Source: Drosophila persimilis (lineage: Eukaryota > Arthropoda > Insecta > Diptera > Drosophilidae). From it: a stretch of DNA of 64,000 bases. The stretch spans positions 19,158,001 to 19,222,000 of the forward strand of contig NW_020825288.1 of NCBI RefSeq assembly GCF_003286085.1, written 5' to 3'. Of this stretch, positions 31,886 to 43,909 are shown piece by piece. The stretch's first letter is position 1. Each line of letters begins with the position of its first letter. The translations under genes and the position numbers were made by a program. Below the pieces are notes generated by a model. That model saw only the letters and a program-made list of their open reading frames with translations, searched no databases and was not told the origin of the DNA.

Positions 31886-32530
31886 TCAGTAGAAAATATA
31901 TATTTTATACGAAAGTAAATAAAAACAAGCGTAAGGAATGCAAGAGCTTTATTTGTGTCTCAGTGGTTACAAACAGAAAATGTAAAATAAAATAAAATTT
32001 TGAAGAAAGGTAATGCATATAAGTTTCTCAACTAAATTATTCCGTCAAGCTGTGTAAAATAATATATCGATCTTAACAATTATTTATTCTAGGTCTTTCA
32101 ATCAGAAGCTACCTTGCTAAACATTTTTTAGATCATGATTATTAACGAATTAAAGATTATTTATGAATTGTTAACTTAGCCAAAAATACTAATATTCACA
32201 AAGCTTATATAAAAACGATCGATGTTCAACGTTATTAAAAGTTTCGGCTTTAAAGCTGGACTTCCTTTTAGCTTTAAGGACAAAATAAATGTAATTTGAT
32301 TTGATAATTTTATTTTTAAATGTTGGGGGGGAGTGGCTACGGCTGCGACTCTACATTTATACCGGATATTCATACCTCGCAAATAACTGTTGAACGTTTT
32401 TCGTTGCCAGCAAATACGTTTCTTTAACTCACATTTTTCTCAGCGAGCAGCCGTTTTTTTTCTATTTCACTCTGGTTTTTCCCCGACCGTTTGCTTGATT
32501 GAACCAAATAATATCAAGTAATCATATGAT
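31886..32530. other. Intergenic after the receptor
   Basis: Contains a likely polyadenylation signal aataaaaac near 31917 and a short DINE-1 trace near 32333 (gtggctacggctgcgactct, then acatttataccgg, inverted). Otherwise nothing is supported. Confidence 0.4.
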
Positions 32531-32537
32531 GGTATGA

Positions 32538-33047
32538 TTGATGCGCCAAATACTTGAAGTAAATAAACAGGTGAGCTTAATGAAGCCTTCCATATTTATA
32601 TGCGAATTAATTATTATTTTTTTGTGTGTGAAACCGATTTCCTCAGAAGCCTCAGAGACATCGTCGATTCAGCCAGACAATGGCCTTGAGTTGACATCGC
32701 ATAGCACATGCTCATATTTGAATGCATATTTAAAAACTATTGAGGTTGCATCTGAATGTGAAGAGTATGAGGAAGAGGACGAACCGGAGCTAAAACTGGC
32801 AAAAACCGAAATTTATGGGTATTCGCCAAAACCAACAGATTTAAACGTGGACATTATGAGCTATAGGGAAGAAAAGAAGTTCACATATCCACGCCTGTAC
32901 CGTCTTGCCAAGGTACTTCATTCTGTCCCTGCTACCCAGGTTTCAGTGGAAAGGGCATTTTCTGCTCTTAAACTAGTAATGACAGATCTAAGATACAACC
33001 TATCTACAGAATCTGTAAAAAAAAATAATGTTCCTAAAACTAAATAA
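32538..33047 (+). pseudogene. hAT transposase C-terminal (dimerisation) fragment
   Basis: The open frame ends with YPRLYRLAKVLHSVPATQV, SVERAFSAL and DLRYNLS, which is the hAT C-terminal dimerisation motif. The preceding acidic segment and a hydrophobic N-terminus do not resemble a transposase. The BED finger and catalytic core are missing. It is probably a fragment of a dead element, but the 169-codon open frame is intact. Confidence 0.75.
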
Positions 33048-33760
33048 ATAGAAAACTTACTAGCATATAAACTGTTATACCTGTGGGTACAGGGAAGTCT
33101 GGGAAGCAGACAAGTGTCATATACATACATATGTCGTCATGCGTCGCCAATGAATGTATTTTGTGCATATTGTGTCATTATTCTTTAGTTCTCTTTATCT
33201 CTTGTACTCTTTTTCGCTTACACATAAGCCGCTGATTAGGAGGTCTGGGCAAGTGCCTAAGCAGATAATTAAATATTCATACATACACATGTATGTATGT
33301 ATATATGTACATACATATTAGATATCAAATGAAAGGCATTAATGCGTAGGTCATATACATATATAGGACTATATTTGATCTGGCTCCTTTGTTTTAAAAG
33401 ATATTTGAATTCAATTTTTATTTTCAATTTTGTATAATAAAAATTGAACATAAATTTGATGACTTAATTTTTATATCAAAATTTATATATAAAAATTATT
33501 TGTTCTTTTTATCATTTAAATTAATTTTACTATATAAACAAATTTTTTTTAATTAATTCAACAAATAAATCTTGGTTCTTAATATTTTCTATAAAAATTA
33601 TAATCGTTACGGTCCCAGTTTATCTCGATTTTGCTCTCTTTAGTCACTTAGAAAAGTTTCATGTCATAAGGCCATAAATAATAATCTCAAGAAAGGAAAC
33701 TTGGTATAATTAAAAATGAGAAGGTATATTTCAGTATACTTCTGAAGGTCAGATGGTATA
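33048..33760. other. Intergenic between hAT fragment and PELP1
   Basis: AT-rich with a cluster of tacatacatatgta-type repeats at 33283-33320. No gene seen. Confidence 0.45.
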
Positions 33761-33764
33761 TTTC

Positions 33765-33788
33765 ATCGATAAGTCTACGGTCACACCG
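33765..33788 (+). promoter_or_regulatory. PELP1 promoter: DRE-like box and Ohler motif 1
   Basis: ATCGATA at 33765-33771 matches seven of eight bases of the DRE (TATCGATA). CGGTCACACCG at 33778-33788 is one mismatch from motif 1 (YGGTCACACTR). Both are typical of fly housekeeping core promoters and lie 34-57 bases before the chosen ATG at 33822. They show that the in-frame sequence upstream of that ATG is leader. Confidence 0.7.
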
Positions 33789-33821
33789 ACTTCACAACCA
33801 ATCGGCACATGTTTTGAGAAG

Positions 33822-36800
33822 ATGAATGAAATCGAGAATCTGTTGGAATGTATTACAAATACAAATTTGAAAACTCAAAGAATTTACTTGAACATGCTTG
33901 ACGAAAATGATATCATTTGGAGCAAGGTATGTTGCTGTTTCACCGAAGTATCTCCAGATCTCTATTTCAATAACAATACATCTTATGACTTAGAAACTTA
34001 TTGTGGCTCAACTAATAACTAAATTGGTTACGAAAAGAAAAACGCGTGCCCTCGGATACCGGCTTCTTATTTGTTACCTCAATCAATACTCCCTAGAAGT
34101 ATCGGAAAAATCTGCAAATGTGTGGTTGACAATTATATTTAAATCTTTAAACGAATTCGAAATCCGTTTATACGGGGAAATTATATTTGAAGCATTGGGT
34201 AAGTTTTGATATCATTTTGTCTAATTGCCTTTTATCTCAACGTACAATCGGCACAAAATTTTATTTTTGCTCCATTAAGAGCCAAGTTGACGATATTAAA
34301 ATTATGGTTATGCCATCAATGAAAACAAGATTTCCCACTACATTGGGGAAATGCAGCCCCAAATCATGACACTACCACCGCTGTGCTTTACTGTTGGTCT
34401 TAAGTGATGTTTCTGGAGCTCAGTATTTGGTTTCCGCCAAACCATAGTCTTGCCATCACAGCAAAAAGGATAAACTTGCTTTCGCCTAAGAATATTACAT
34501 CATCCCACCAGATTTGGTCCTTTTTAGAATATTCCTGGGCAAACATTTTCCTTAATTTTCGGTAGCGCTCAGAAACAGGCTTTTTCCTTGCGATACTCAA
34601 AATGATTATAGGGGTATATTAGATTTGTGGTGAATGTGGATGTGTGTAACGTCCAAAAGGAAGCGTTTCCGACCCCATAAAGTATATACAGTTTTGATCA
34701 GCATCAATAACCAAGTCGATATAGTCATGTCTGTCTGTCCGTCTATCCGTACGTCCCGATGAGCACCTAGACCTCAGAGACCAAAAGAGCTAGAGCAACC
34801 AAATTTTGTATACAGTCTCCTGTGATATCACACTGTCACAAACATATTGCAAAATTTTGCCGCGCCCCTTCCGATGTGGCCAGAATTATAGCCAAACGAA
34901 ACAAATGAAATTGCAGTGGCTACGCATCGCCTGGCTCAGTACCAGAGTTAAGCAGAGCCGCGGCCTTTGGCGCGGCTCACAACGTTCCTCCTATTTCCCC
35001 TGCACTACCGATTCTGGTATCCAAAACTGGATCTGCAGAAATTGTCATTTTGTATCTTCTTTTAAAGAAGTTCACTACTTTCCCGGTCGATAATTAAACG
35101 TGCCTTATAAACGCAACCATCATTTTATTATTAGTTTTATATATTCATTAATAGAAAGAAAATTAAATGATATTCATTCATATTGATTTTACAGCACTAC
35201 TCATCGAAAATATCCAACGCGATTTTAATTTGTCAAAAGCATTTGGCTCCGTACATATCCTTAAAGTGATCGAGAAGGTTTCACTAAATGAGGTACTTGC
35301 AGACGATTTGTGCACTCTTTCTGCCCTTCACACTGTCGAACAATGTTTGAAATATTATCCAAGGAGTCTTAAATCTGGAAAATCTGCAATTGAAAAGTTC
35401 TTGATAAAATTATTAGACAGCACTAATCCCGATATTGTCTTTCAAACCGGTGAATGCTGGCTCTTATTACAAAAAGTACGCGGTTCTCTCAGTAATGGAG
35501 CTGATAATGATGAAAGTCAATGGCGAGATTACCAAATGACATTATTGGGTAGTCTTTATTTTATTATAAACAAGACATGTCCAATATCTGAGGAAATATT
35601 TGTTTGTCCAATTGAGGCAAAACACTTAGAGCATTTTACAGTGCATTTAACAGAAGATCCAGTAGAACGAGCCGCACAAGTCTGTCAGCGGTTTTGCAAT
35701 CTTATCGATTTTTTAAAGATTGCCTTGAGGTGAGGACAACCGATATTTTAGAATTTATTTACAACTTATTTCTTTATAAAAACATTTCTTTTGTAGCAAA
35801 CCGTTCCATGACAAAAAAATAATTTATACGCAACAAATTTTGTGTTTTATACAACGTGGATTACATGTAAAATTAAATAATGAAAATAATCCAAAAATGG
35901 ATTATGTTTGTTTTAAAGCATTGTTACCGCGAATGCACATTAAGTTGTTGGAGCTTCTGGAAGTATTGATTGACATGTAAGTTAAAATCAGACAAATTTA
36001 TCAAATTGCTTTTTTTTCTAAGCTAACTTTTATTAAGTAGCACTATTCATTTAATTTAGAATATGGGTCTAGCAAAAAGGTTATACGCAAATAAAAAATG
36101 CGGAGCGCTAAAATTAACATTCCGCATATCATATAATCATTCTTTTAATCTTATACAATTCAAGATGTCACACTCATCTCAGGATGTATTTTCGCATTAT
36201 ATTGAGCATTTTACTGGAGTCGCTTGAAAGGACCAAATTGCTTTTAAAGGAAGGAAACCAACTCCAATTTGTGTAAGTAATAATTTTTGTTGTATAACTA
36301 GCAAGTAACGTCAGCTTTTCTTGCGTTGCAGTCAAATGTCTAAAAAGAAATTTAATTAGAAAACAATCTTATGCTGATATTTCTTATCTTTGAATTTTTG
36401 TTTGTTAAGAATCGTATACTTTTTACGTGCACATCAAATCTACATCTATGTTAATGTTCCATGATTAATATATTCATTGATCATTGATCTTAAATGGCGC
36501 ACTGTCGTGTTGCTTCAAAACAAGCAATTGACAGTAGGTTCATTTTTTAGGTAGCAATTTATAAGTAGGTGAAAGTCGTCGGCGTACGCTCAGAAGTGGA
36601 TTTTTTTATGAAGAGAGATGTCGGCGAAAAGCCGCTTTCTGAAATTTGATGCATTTTTGACTTCTCCAGCATGAGGTTTCCCCAAAAGTTATCCGATTGA
36701 CTAGAGTATTCGGTGATCGGTATTAAAGACAAGTTCTAAAATCCTACCCATGCTATTGCATATGTCAACGAAATTGTACTACATGAATGGGAACATCAGG

Positions 36801-38057
36801 TTAGAGTCTTCAGAAGTAGTTGCATCTCATCTTTTAAGTAAGGGACAAACAATAAGTGATCAAATCTTATTATAGTTTATTTGTACAAACTTTGAAGATA
36901 TGTCTTTCAAACACAGTTTATTTTATGAAAATATCTTTATTCGTTAAAAATGTTTGTATTTTTAGAAAATTTCGATTAATGGTTTACAAAGCAATATCAC
37001 TATGGTGCTCGAACTTAAAAGAAGGAAGTCACTGCGAAATAATCTCGGAGACCCTTATAAGCGAAATATTAGATGATGTAACACAGCGACAGTCACTTTT
37101 ATCGACAGAGTCAATAGAGAGAAAAACACTGGAGACTCCATTTTCCAGGTTTAATTGCCTTTCTTTTAGTGAAAATGAGAAATTGCTTCGTAAAAAGGCC
37201 TTTTCTTGCCTTCACATAATTTTAACATCGTCTGGTCATTTATTACGGAACTCTGTTACAAAGGAAAGTACGGTATATTTTTTTTTTTCCTTTTTAATTT
37301 ATAAATTTTTTTTTAACAGAAGGTACACAACGCTCTATTGGAAATTTGTATTAAAATGCATGCAGAGCATATGAAATCGGAATATTCGTCTAGACTCTGG
37401 AATTGCCGCTTGGATATATATAAAATATTAATTTTACTATTGAAGTCGAGAAATTACAGCTGTCCTGCACCATCTGAAATTTTAATGTGCTTTTTAGATG
37501 AATCTCGTTTATTTGAAAATAGTCTTGAAGTACGCTTAAATTCTCAAGCATTATTCGCAGCCCTGGAATCATCGCTCCACCCCCAAAAGGAAGATTTATG
37601 TTTTAAACAAGAAAGTTTTAAACAAGGATGTCCAGAGCAAACAGACTTAACTAGAAATAAAAGTACTTGTTTTATATCACCGATAGATTTTAAATTCCCA
37701 TTGAACTATGTTAGTGACCGAGATGAAAAATCGAATTCACATTCTTCCAACCACCCAATAGTTAATGAGCAAGACAGCACGCAGCAGACCAGCTCAAATC
37801 AACAGTTAGGTATCAAAGTAAATAATTCTGAAAGCCACGTGGGAAAAAATATTAGTAACCCAATAACATTCAAAGAACAGAAAATAATGTTATTACCTTT
37901 GTCTGGTGAAATGCCAATACATAATCAAGATGAGGTTGGCTCATCTCATTGCGGGGGTGTAAAATCGATAGTAAATTTACCTTTAAAATGTGAAAATTTG
38001 GATGACGATAAATTGATTGCCGAATTAGAATCCGCATTTGTAAATGAGCTTAACTGA
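33822..38057 (+). CDS. PELP1: PELP1/Rix1-family ribosome-biogenesis scaffold
   Basis: Seven coding exons: 33822-33926, 33994-34198, 35195-35729, 35797-35976, 36165-36272, 36966-37272, 37320-38057. All junctions are in phase and give 725 residues. It is a helical-repeat protein aligning along its length with animal PELP1. Examples are WRDYQMTLLGSLY, RAAQVCQRFCNL, ALLPRMHIKLLELLEVLID, KFRLMVYKAISLW and, near the end of the repeat region, NSLEVRLNSQALFAALES. PELP1/Rix1 scaffolds the rixosome (with TEX10, WDR18, LAS1L) in 60S maturation and heterochromatin silencing. The C-terminus is short and acidic (ELESAFVNELN), lacking the long Pro/Glu tail of vertebrates. Intron 2 (996 bp) holds Tc1/mariner and DINE-1 insertions. 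The ATG at 33822 was chosen because promoter motifs lie upstream. Family match is from memory; splice sites were read directly. Confidence 0.88.
34233..34590 (-). pseudogene. Tc1/mariner transposase fragment in PELP1 intron 2
   Basis: The minus strand reads KKPVSERYRKLRKMFAQEYS, then WWDDVIFLGESKFILF, matching the DDE-domain region (normally VIFSDESKF) of Tc1-like transposases. Further matching pieces down to 34240 are interrupted by stops. The second catalytic Asp position reads G in LGESKF. The fragment is joined directly to a DINE-1 copy at about 34590. Confidence 0.78.
34590..35085 (+). mobile_element. DINE-1-like Helitron in PELP1 intron 2
   Basis: Starts at gcgatactcaaaatgattat and runs through gtaacgtccaaaaggaagcg, agcatcaataaccaagtcga and cctgtgatatcacactgtca to cggctcacaacgttcctcct. 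A nearly complete copy on the gene's sense strand. Confidence 0.85.
36273..36965 (+). other. PELP1 intron 5, unclassified insertion
   Basis: A 693 bp intron, longer than its neighbours. The part 36540-36840 is less AT-rich and looks like an old TE fragment that I cannot name. Confidence 0.4.
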
Positions 38058-38339
38058 AGTATTATTACATTTTTTAGTAAAAATGGTTTTGATTTTTCAT
38101 TTTTGTTACTGCAAGTGCCGTAAAATTTAGTTGTAAAATATTGTTTTGTACACATCTATAGAATGTTTCAACAATAAAATTAAAATTTTTGCCGACATGT
38201 ATACATTTGAAGAGGCTATATTAAAATCTTGTTCCCAAAAAAACCTCAATTTAAAAACAACAATTCTTTTTTATGTTTCACATCTATGCTGCTTTCTGAA
38301 GGATTTAATGTTATAAAATTGATTTTTTAAACCAAATAC

Positions 38340-39060
38340 TCAAACAGCATAGTGATATATTAGATTTGTGGTGAAAGTGTCCGACCCCCCGAGTGGCTGT
38401 TGGTCCGGCCACCCAGGATGCATTGTCGGCTGGATTTGGCGTTGGCATCAAGGTGTGATGCCCATGGTGAATGCGAATTGGCTGCATCCGAGTGGCTGCT
38501 GGTCCGGCCACCCAGGATGCATTGTAGTTGTTGTTGGCTTTGGCATCGTGAAATGATGCCAACGATGTGCGTGAATTGGCCGCGATCTACCGGGATGCAT
38601 TGTCGGAGATATTGGCATTGGCATCGGGATGTGATGCCAATGAAGCGTGATATATTAGATTTGTGGTGAAAGTGAATTTGTGTAACTATACATATAGATG
38701 TGTAATATAAAGTATATATGTTCTTGATCAGCATCAAAGCCGAGTCGATTGAGCCATATTTGTCTGTCCGTCTGTGTCCATCCGTGTTATTTGACGCCTT
38801 GTTCTCAGAGCTATAAGACTATAAGAGATAGATCAACGAAATTTTGTATCCAGACTGCTGTGATATCACACTGTGGCATCTACAATTTTGAAGATACAAG
38901 GAAACCAAAACCGCAGAATCAAAGAAAATTACCATATCATCCAGATTGCAGATCTGAATCAGATCGGGTGATTATTATTCCAGACGGAACGAATTTGTAA
39001 CGGTATTTAACAGTAACGGTTCCGAAAGATACAAAACGGTAAAATGTGATTTTACGTAGG
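38340..39060 (+). mobile_element. DINE-1-like Helitron carrying an internal minisatellite
   Basis: The element-start block atatattagatttgtggtgaaagtg occurs twice, at about 38354 and 38648, flanking a GC-rich tandem repeat. After the second block come ttcttgatcagcatcaaagc, cgagtcgattgagccata, gatatcacactgtggcatct and accatatcatccagattgca. A trace of another repeat (acggtatttaacagtaacgg) follows near 39000. Confidence 0.8.
38390..38645. repeat. Minisatellite of about 75-115 bp units
   Basis: Three imperfect units, each with a core such as cacccaggatgcattgt followed by tggc(a/g)ttggcatc and gtgatgcc, sit between two copies of the DINE-1 start block. This is like the central tandem repeats reported for some DINE-1 variants. 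Confidence 0.8.
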
Positions 39061-39895
39061 CCTGGAGAGGACGTCGAGAGAGACTCACAAAATTGAGTTC
39101 GTGGAGAAGGCCAACCCTGTAAAGGATCGACATTACCCGCTGTCGCCAGCGATGCAGGAAGTGGTGTGTGGGGAGGTGGACAAAATGTTGGCTTTAGGAG
39201 GTATCGAGTACAGTGATAGTCCGTGGAGCAACCGTACCACCGTGATGCGAAGGCCAGGCAAAAATCGCTTCTGTCTCGATGCCCAAAAGCTCAAAAAAGG
39301 AACCATCAAGGACGCTTACCCATTCCAACGGGATGACGAGCAGAACGAGAAGCCCATAGCGTTTTTTTCTGCCAAGCTAAATTGCCACCCAAAAAACTAC
39401 TCGGTGACAGAGAAGGAGTGTCTGGCAGCCCTCATGGCGATCCTAAAGTTCCGTCCGTACGTAGAGCTTATGCCGTTTACAGTCATTACTGACCACGCCA
39501 GTCTCAAATAGTTCATGACCATGAAAAACCTGGATAGTCGCTTAGCTCGTTGGTCCCTTCAACTGCAGGCCTTCGATTTCGGCATAGAACACCGGAAAGG
39601 AGTGGACAATGTAGTGGCAGATAAATTGTCGCGCAGCATTGAAGAGCTGGAAGTGGATCCGAATAGTATCCTGAGTTTTGAAACGGTGGAATTTGAATCT
39701 GGGGAATATCAGGAGTTAAGGAAGGAAATCACAGAGAACCAAGACCGCTTGCCTGCTCTCCAGATTGTTTATGGCCTGACATTCAATACCCCGAAACCCT
39801 ATTCACACACACACGCGTTTACACGGGTAAACATTGCTCATTTTGGTGAACATGTTCTTGTTCTTGTAGTTCTTGTTCTTGTTCTTTTTTAGTAA
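39061..39895 (+). pseudogene. Gypsy-type retrotransposon with RT core deleted
   Basis: The N-terminal RT part (PLSPAMQEVVCGEVDKMLAL, then KGTIKDAYPF) is joined directly to the RNase H start (KPIAFFSAKLN, YSVTEKECLAAL, FTVITDHASLK). The RT palm with its catalytic box is therefore missing. A TAG at 39509 replaces a codon that is usually Trp, after which the frame continues with RLARWSLQLQAFDF and ADKLSR. It ends near 39790. Non-functional. Confidence 0.85.
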
Positions 39896-40020
39896 GTGAG
39901 TCAACTCACTCATATTTCTCACTTGCTCTCTTAGATTGCTCACTTACTCACTTGCTCAGTTGCTCACTTGCTCACTTGCTCAGTTGCTGACTTGCTCTCT
40001 CAGTTGTTCACTATTCATGC
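39896..40020. repeat. GCTCACTT-type short tandem repeat
   Basis: Irregular repeats of tcacttgctc / gttgctcacttgctcacttg over about 120 bases. Partial inverse units (gaacaagtgagcaa) occur at 40190-40240. Confidence 0.7.
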
Positions 40021-41280
40021 ACAGATGGTTCCAAATTTCACTATACTTTCGAATTAGCGACATACTGAATTTTTGAAAGAGTAAACAGCTTTGCCGGTAA
40101 TACAAAAAGTGTGAAGTAAACGTAAATATGAGCAACAGCCACTTCACAAAATGCCCTTTGAGGTGCAAAATTGCGCAAAAAGTGAGTAGAGAACAAGTGA
40201 ACAAAAATGAACAAGTGAGCAACAAAGAACAAGTGAGCAAAAAACCTATACGGACCTATATCAATTTAGGGCTGATCGGCCACGGCCAGCGATCGCCCAC
40301 GTCGTTTGAACTTACAAAAAACATAATCTACACGCCAAACACCTTCCACATAAAATGTTATTTTGTTCCTTGTATTGTCCTTTATTTAGTATTTAGTATT
40401 TATTATTAGCTTAAACAGATTAACGTCTTGGCCATTGAACTTAATATGTAAAAACACCAACACCTTTCACGAACCGAAATCTGCAATCAGCTGTTCAGTT
40501 CCAGACGATTAACCCTTAGTGGGGGACGCATGGGTCCCGTCAGTCCACCTTCTTTGGTCGAGCGATTTGTGGAAATCTCCTCATTGTTTATGTCCCGGGG
40601 ACCCTTACCAAGAAGTTAAGGTCAAGTGGTCTGCGTAGGGTCCCGAGTTAAATTAACTCCCGTAAAACTGGATCCACTCATCCACACATGTTCCATTACG
40701 TATGGGTGAGGGTGTCCCTGTTGGTTAAACGAAAATTTTAGCAGTTATTTCCTTGTTTGCCTTTGTGTCGAACGTTTTGGTGTTTCTTTTTAGTTAGTGA
40801 TAATATTGCGTATATCTATTTATTTATGAGAAAGGTGAAATTGTCAACTTATAATTATTAAAGTTTGAATATATATTGAAACATGATGGAGTAAATTAAA
40901 ATAGAGGAAGGACGCGTGGCGTAAGCCATGGATTAGCAGCCGAGGGTGGCCAAAATGAAAATTGTGTTTGGTCACAGGTAGGGCGGGCGAGCGAAGTGAT
41001 GACGCCAGAGCTGAAGTCTCTGGGGTTCTCATAATGGTAACCCAGCGTGTGACGTTTCGTAGTTTGAACTTGCGCATCTATATACTGTATGGTTAGTGGT
41101 ATAATATTTGTATATAAAATTTACATGATAATTTTTTAAAGTTACAATGACATTCTCGGTAACTATTATTTTATCGAAGACAAGAAGAAGTTTTAAAATT
41201 TAATTTGTATTGTTTATTTGCCTGTCAGCAAAAATTTCCATGGCGTGGAAGACGCCGTTCTACGAAAATACTGAAAAGAT
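40020..41280. other. Intergenic before ND-MLRQ
   Basis: No coding region supported. The part 40500-40720 (ccttagtgggggacgcatgg, gtcccggggacccttaccaa) is GC-richer and may be an LTR or leader of an unidentified element. Confidence 0.35.
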
Positions 41281-41298
41281 TTAATTTACATATAACTC

Positions 41299-41309
41299 TG
41301 GTCACACAT
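41299..41309 (+). promoter_or_regulatory. Ohler motif 1-like box upstream of ND-MLRQ
   Basis: TGGTCACACAT differs by one or two bases from YGGTCACACTR and lies about 90 bases before the ATG at 41401. This suits a housekeeping promoter. Confidence 0.55.
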
Positions 41310-41400
41310 ATTTTATCCATAGAAAAGAAGAATTAGGTAATTGGGTTTTTATTTAACTGTGTAAATCAACTAATAAATTTTTCATTAGAATCGTATCAAC

Positions 41401-41968
41401 ATGCAAGGGCTTGGGTTACAAAGTCTTAAGAAAAATCCTGCAGTAAGATTAACATTTTAAAATTGATTTTTTGTAGTTATATAATCAATCATTTTGTAGC
41501 TGATCCCACTTTATGTCTGTGTTGCGGCAGGAGCCATTGGTGCCGTCTATTATATGGGTCGTTTAGCTACCAGAAATCCAGACGTGACATGGAATCGCTC
41601 AACAAACCCAGAACCATGGCAAGAGTACAAAGACAAACAATATAAGGTACCTTCTCAGCTACATAATATACTTACATACATATGTATACATATGTACATA
41701 CATATACTCCAAATATGCAGTTAGCGGATCGACCAGTTACTTCATTATATTCTGATCATTTCGTATGTATGTGTAGATGTACATAAAAATTTACATACTT
41801 ACATATGGACAAAAAACATAAATCCATATATACATACATACATGCATGAAATCATAATATAATATAAATAATTATGGATTCAAACAACATATCATCTCTT
41901 TTCAGTTTTATTCTCCTGTGAGGGACTACTCAAAAACAAAGAGTGCTGCTCCAAACTATGAGGAATAA
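41401..41968 (+). CDS. ND-MLRQ: NDUFA4-family respiratory-chain subunit
   Basis: Three exons, 41401-41442, 41500-41646 and 41906-41968, in phase, give an 83-residue protein. After a short N-terminus with KKNPA comes a single membrane helix (LIPLYVCVAAGAIGAVYYMG), then LATRNPDVTWNRSTNPEPW, then YKFYSPVRDYSK. These are the conserved NDUFA4 features, including the NPDV-W-NPEPW block. NDUFA4 was first assigned to complex I and is now regarded as a cytochrome c oxidase subunit of the inner mitochondrial membrane. The length matches the family. Intron 2 (about 260 bp) contains catacatatg-type simple sequence. The ATG is the first in frame. Confidence 0.93.
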
Positions 41969-42092
41969 TATCTTTAACATGTTATTAAATTCAATATGAA
42001 AATTAAATGCATTCAATGAATTAAAAATTTCGATGTTTTTATTAATTTTTCAAAACTAGTCATGCATGTTTACTTAGTTTCTATAGAAACAG

Positions 42093-42717
42093 AAATATAA
42101 GTTGGTGCACCCGTTTTCAAAACGAAAACATTTTCCTTGAGGAAATGGAAAAAAAAAACAGCTTTTTGTATAACAAAACAAATCTTAATTTCAAAATGAA
42201 AAAAATATTTTTATCTTAGCCCAACCTCAAATTTGGCTCGGAAATAATTGGAAATAATTTTTGCGCATAACTGCACGAATGTTCTCGTAGCATGCGCGTA
42301 ACAAAACATCTGTATAAGGAAAGCTGTTTCCCGCCACATTTAATTCTAAATGTTGGGGAAACCAAATGTTTTGTTGACCATTAGCAATTTAATTTAAAAT
42401 ATATTTGCGGTTATTCGCACTTCGGCAGACATGTAAAATATACAGGTATTGTATCTAAGATCTTCTTAACACGCGAACTTTTTGCCTCCGTTTTGCTTCA
42501 AAAACAGCAATTGAAAAAATTAAGTCATTTTATCAAGCTGTATATTTTCGAAGCAACCAGTTCAGCTGTTTTTGTTTGACCGAATCGCTGAGAAAATGAA
42601 ACATATCGACTCCAAAAATTTGTGGAAATGAGAGCACCTAAAACGAAAACGATGCGTTTTGGCTGAAAACGTAGTCCGCAAAAGTAAGTAAAAACCGGAG
42701 CCTGCCTGATTATTCGT
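42093..42717. mobile_element. TIR element family, copy 5 (long form)
   Basis: About 620 bp from gttggtgcacccgttttcaa to aaaaccggagcctgcctg. Both arms share the family blocks and the right end is well preserved. The inner part 42350-42560 (atgttttgttgaccattagc) also occurs, inverted, in the copy at 2050 (gctaatggtcaataaa). No coding capacity. Confidence 0.65.
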
Positions 42718-42963
42718 TTATTTGTGTTTTTTGTGCCAGTTTTAATGGTTTTAGTTTATATAGTCAGTTTAAGTGAAACGTCCAAAAAGCGCGCTACGTC
42801 ATTTTGCTAAATTCAGAATGGTGGAAATATATCAATTGGGCTGAATTCCTTGATCAAATTCAAATTAGCGTAAGCTGTAAACTTACTTTTACAAATTAAC
42901 CAGTGTTTTTCTTCAGACTTCATGTTCCTTAGCAATTTTCTGGAAACTGGCATGTTTCTTTAT

Positions 42964-43060
42964 TATCAGGCAGGCTCCGGCTTCATACAAATTTTCCGAT
43001 TTACTTTTGAAAACGCAAAAATTGGTGCTCGGGTTTTCACAAAACTCATTATTTTTCCAT
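42964..43060. mobile_element. TIR element family, terminal fragment
   Basis: Starts caggcaggctccggcttcat and includes tccgatttacttttgaaaac and ttggtgctcgggttttcaca, the terminal arm of the family. Only about 95 bases remain. Confidence 0.65.
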
Positions 43061-43909
43061 ATAGCGTGGACACGGAGCTGGTATGGTGAGGTGGAAGAAA
43101 TAATAACTCGCAGTAACCGTAAAACAAGTAGGCAGGAGAGGGAACGACTGGCGATTTCACGCAAAATCGATGCGTCCAGCGACATGAAATGATGATCGAA
43201 ATTTTCCAATGATCTACTGTGAGTCTTGTCTTAGTCCAACTCCTGGAGCTGGAAGACTTTTCAATCTTCCCTGCATCTTCTTATCTGCTTTAACCTTACA
43301 ACTAGTATATAGTAACCACACAGCGAGAGCTCACTCACCCAAGTAGCATTCAAGAGTACATGCCGTAACGCCCAGTGTCATAATGGTCAGTGGTCAGAGC
43401 TTCTGCCACATTAAGGTCGTCGTCCTCGTCGTCACTTGATACATTTGACACTTCCTCATCCGACGGTCAAGTCGGACAACTTGTAACGAACCCGCTTTGT
43501 CATTTATTCTAATATTTCAATTTCTTTTAAGAAAAATCACACAATTAACACAAAAAAACACAACAACTGCAAGTAGTTGAGAAAAAGCTACTGGCAACAA
43601 AATATAGCGTGGAACCCCAAAAGTGTCTCAAGACACTTATCACTATTTTTGTGCGACAACTTGCATGTCTGCAACTTGATTTTGATAGTAAATAAAGTAA
43701 CTTTTCACGAAAAAAATAATGGACTGGATTGGTTTTATATGTTTACTTTTATAAGTAGAACAAAACACAAAATGCCGCAGGTCAAATTTGTCGCGGGAAA
43801 AAAGACATGTTCTGTACCGTTAAAATCTTCTGAGAGCTTTCAAAGCTTCTTCTCGTAATTGGTGTATTTGTCAGTAACCGTCACTTAATGATGCTCATTG
43901 ATCAATTGC

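Noticed and set aside
39896-40240. CRISPR-like regular short repeats
   Set aside because: Irregular GCTCACTT microsatellite in a eukaryotic genome, without unique spacers.
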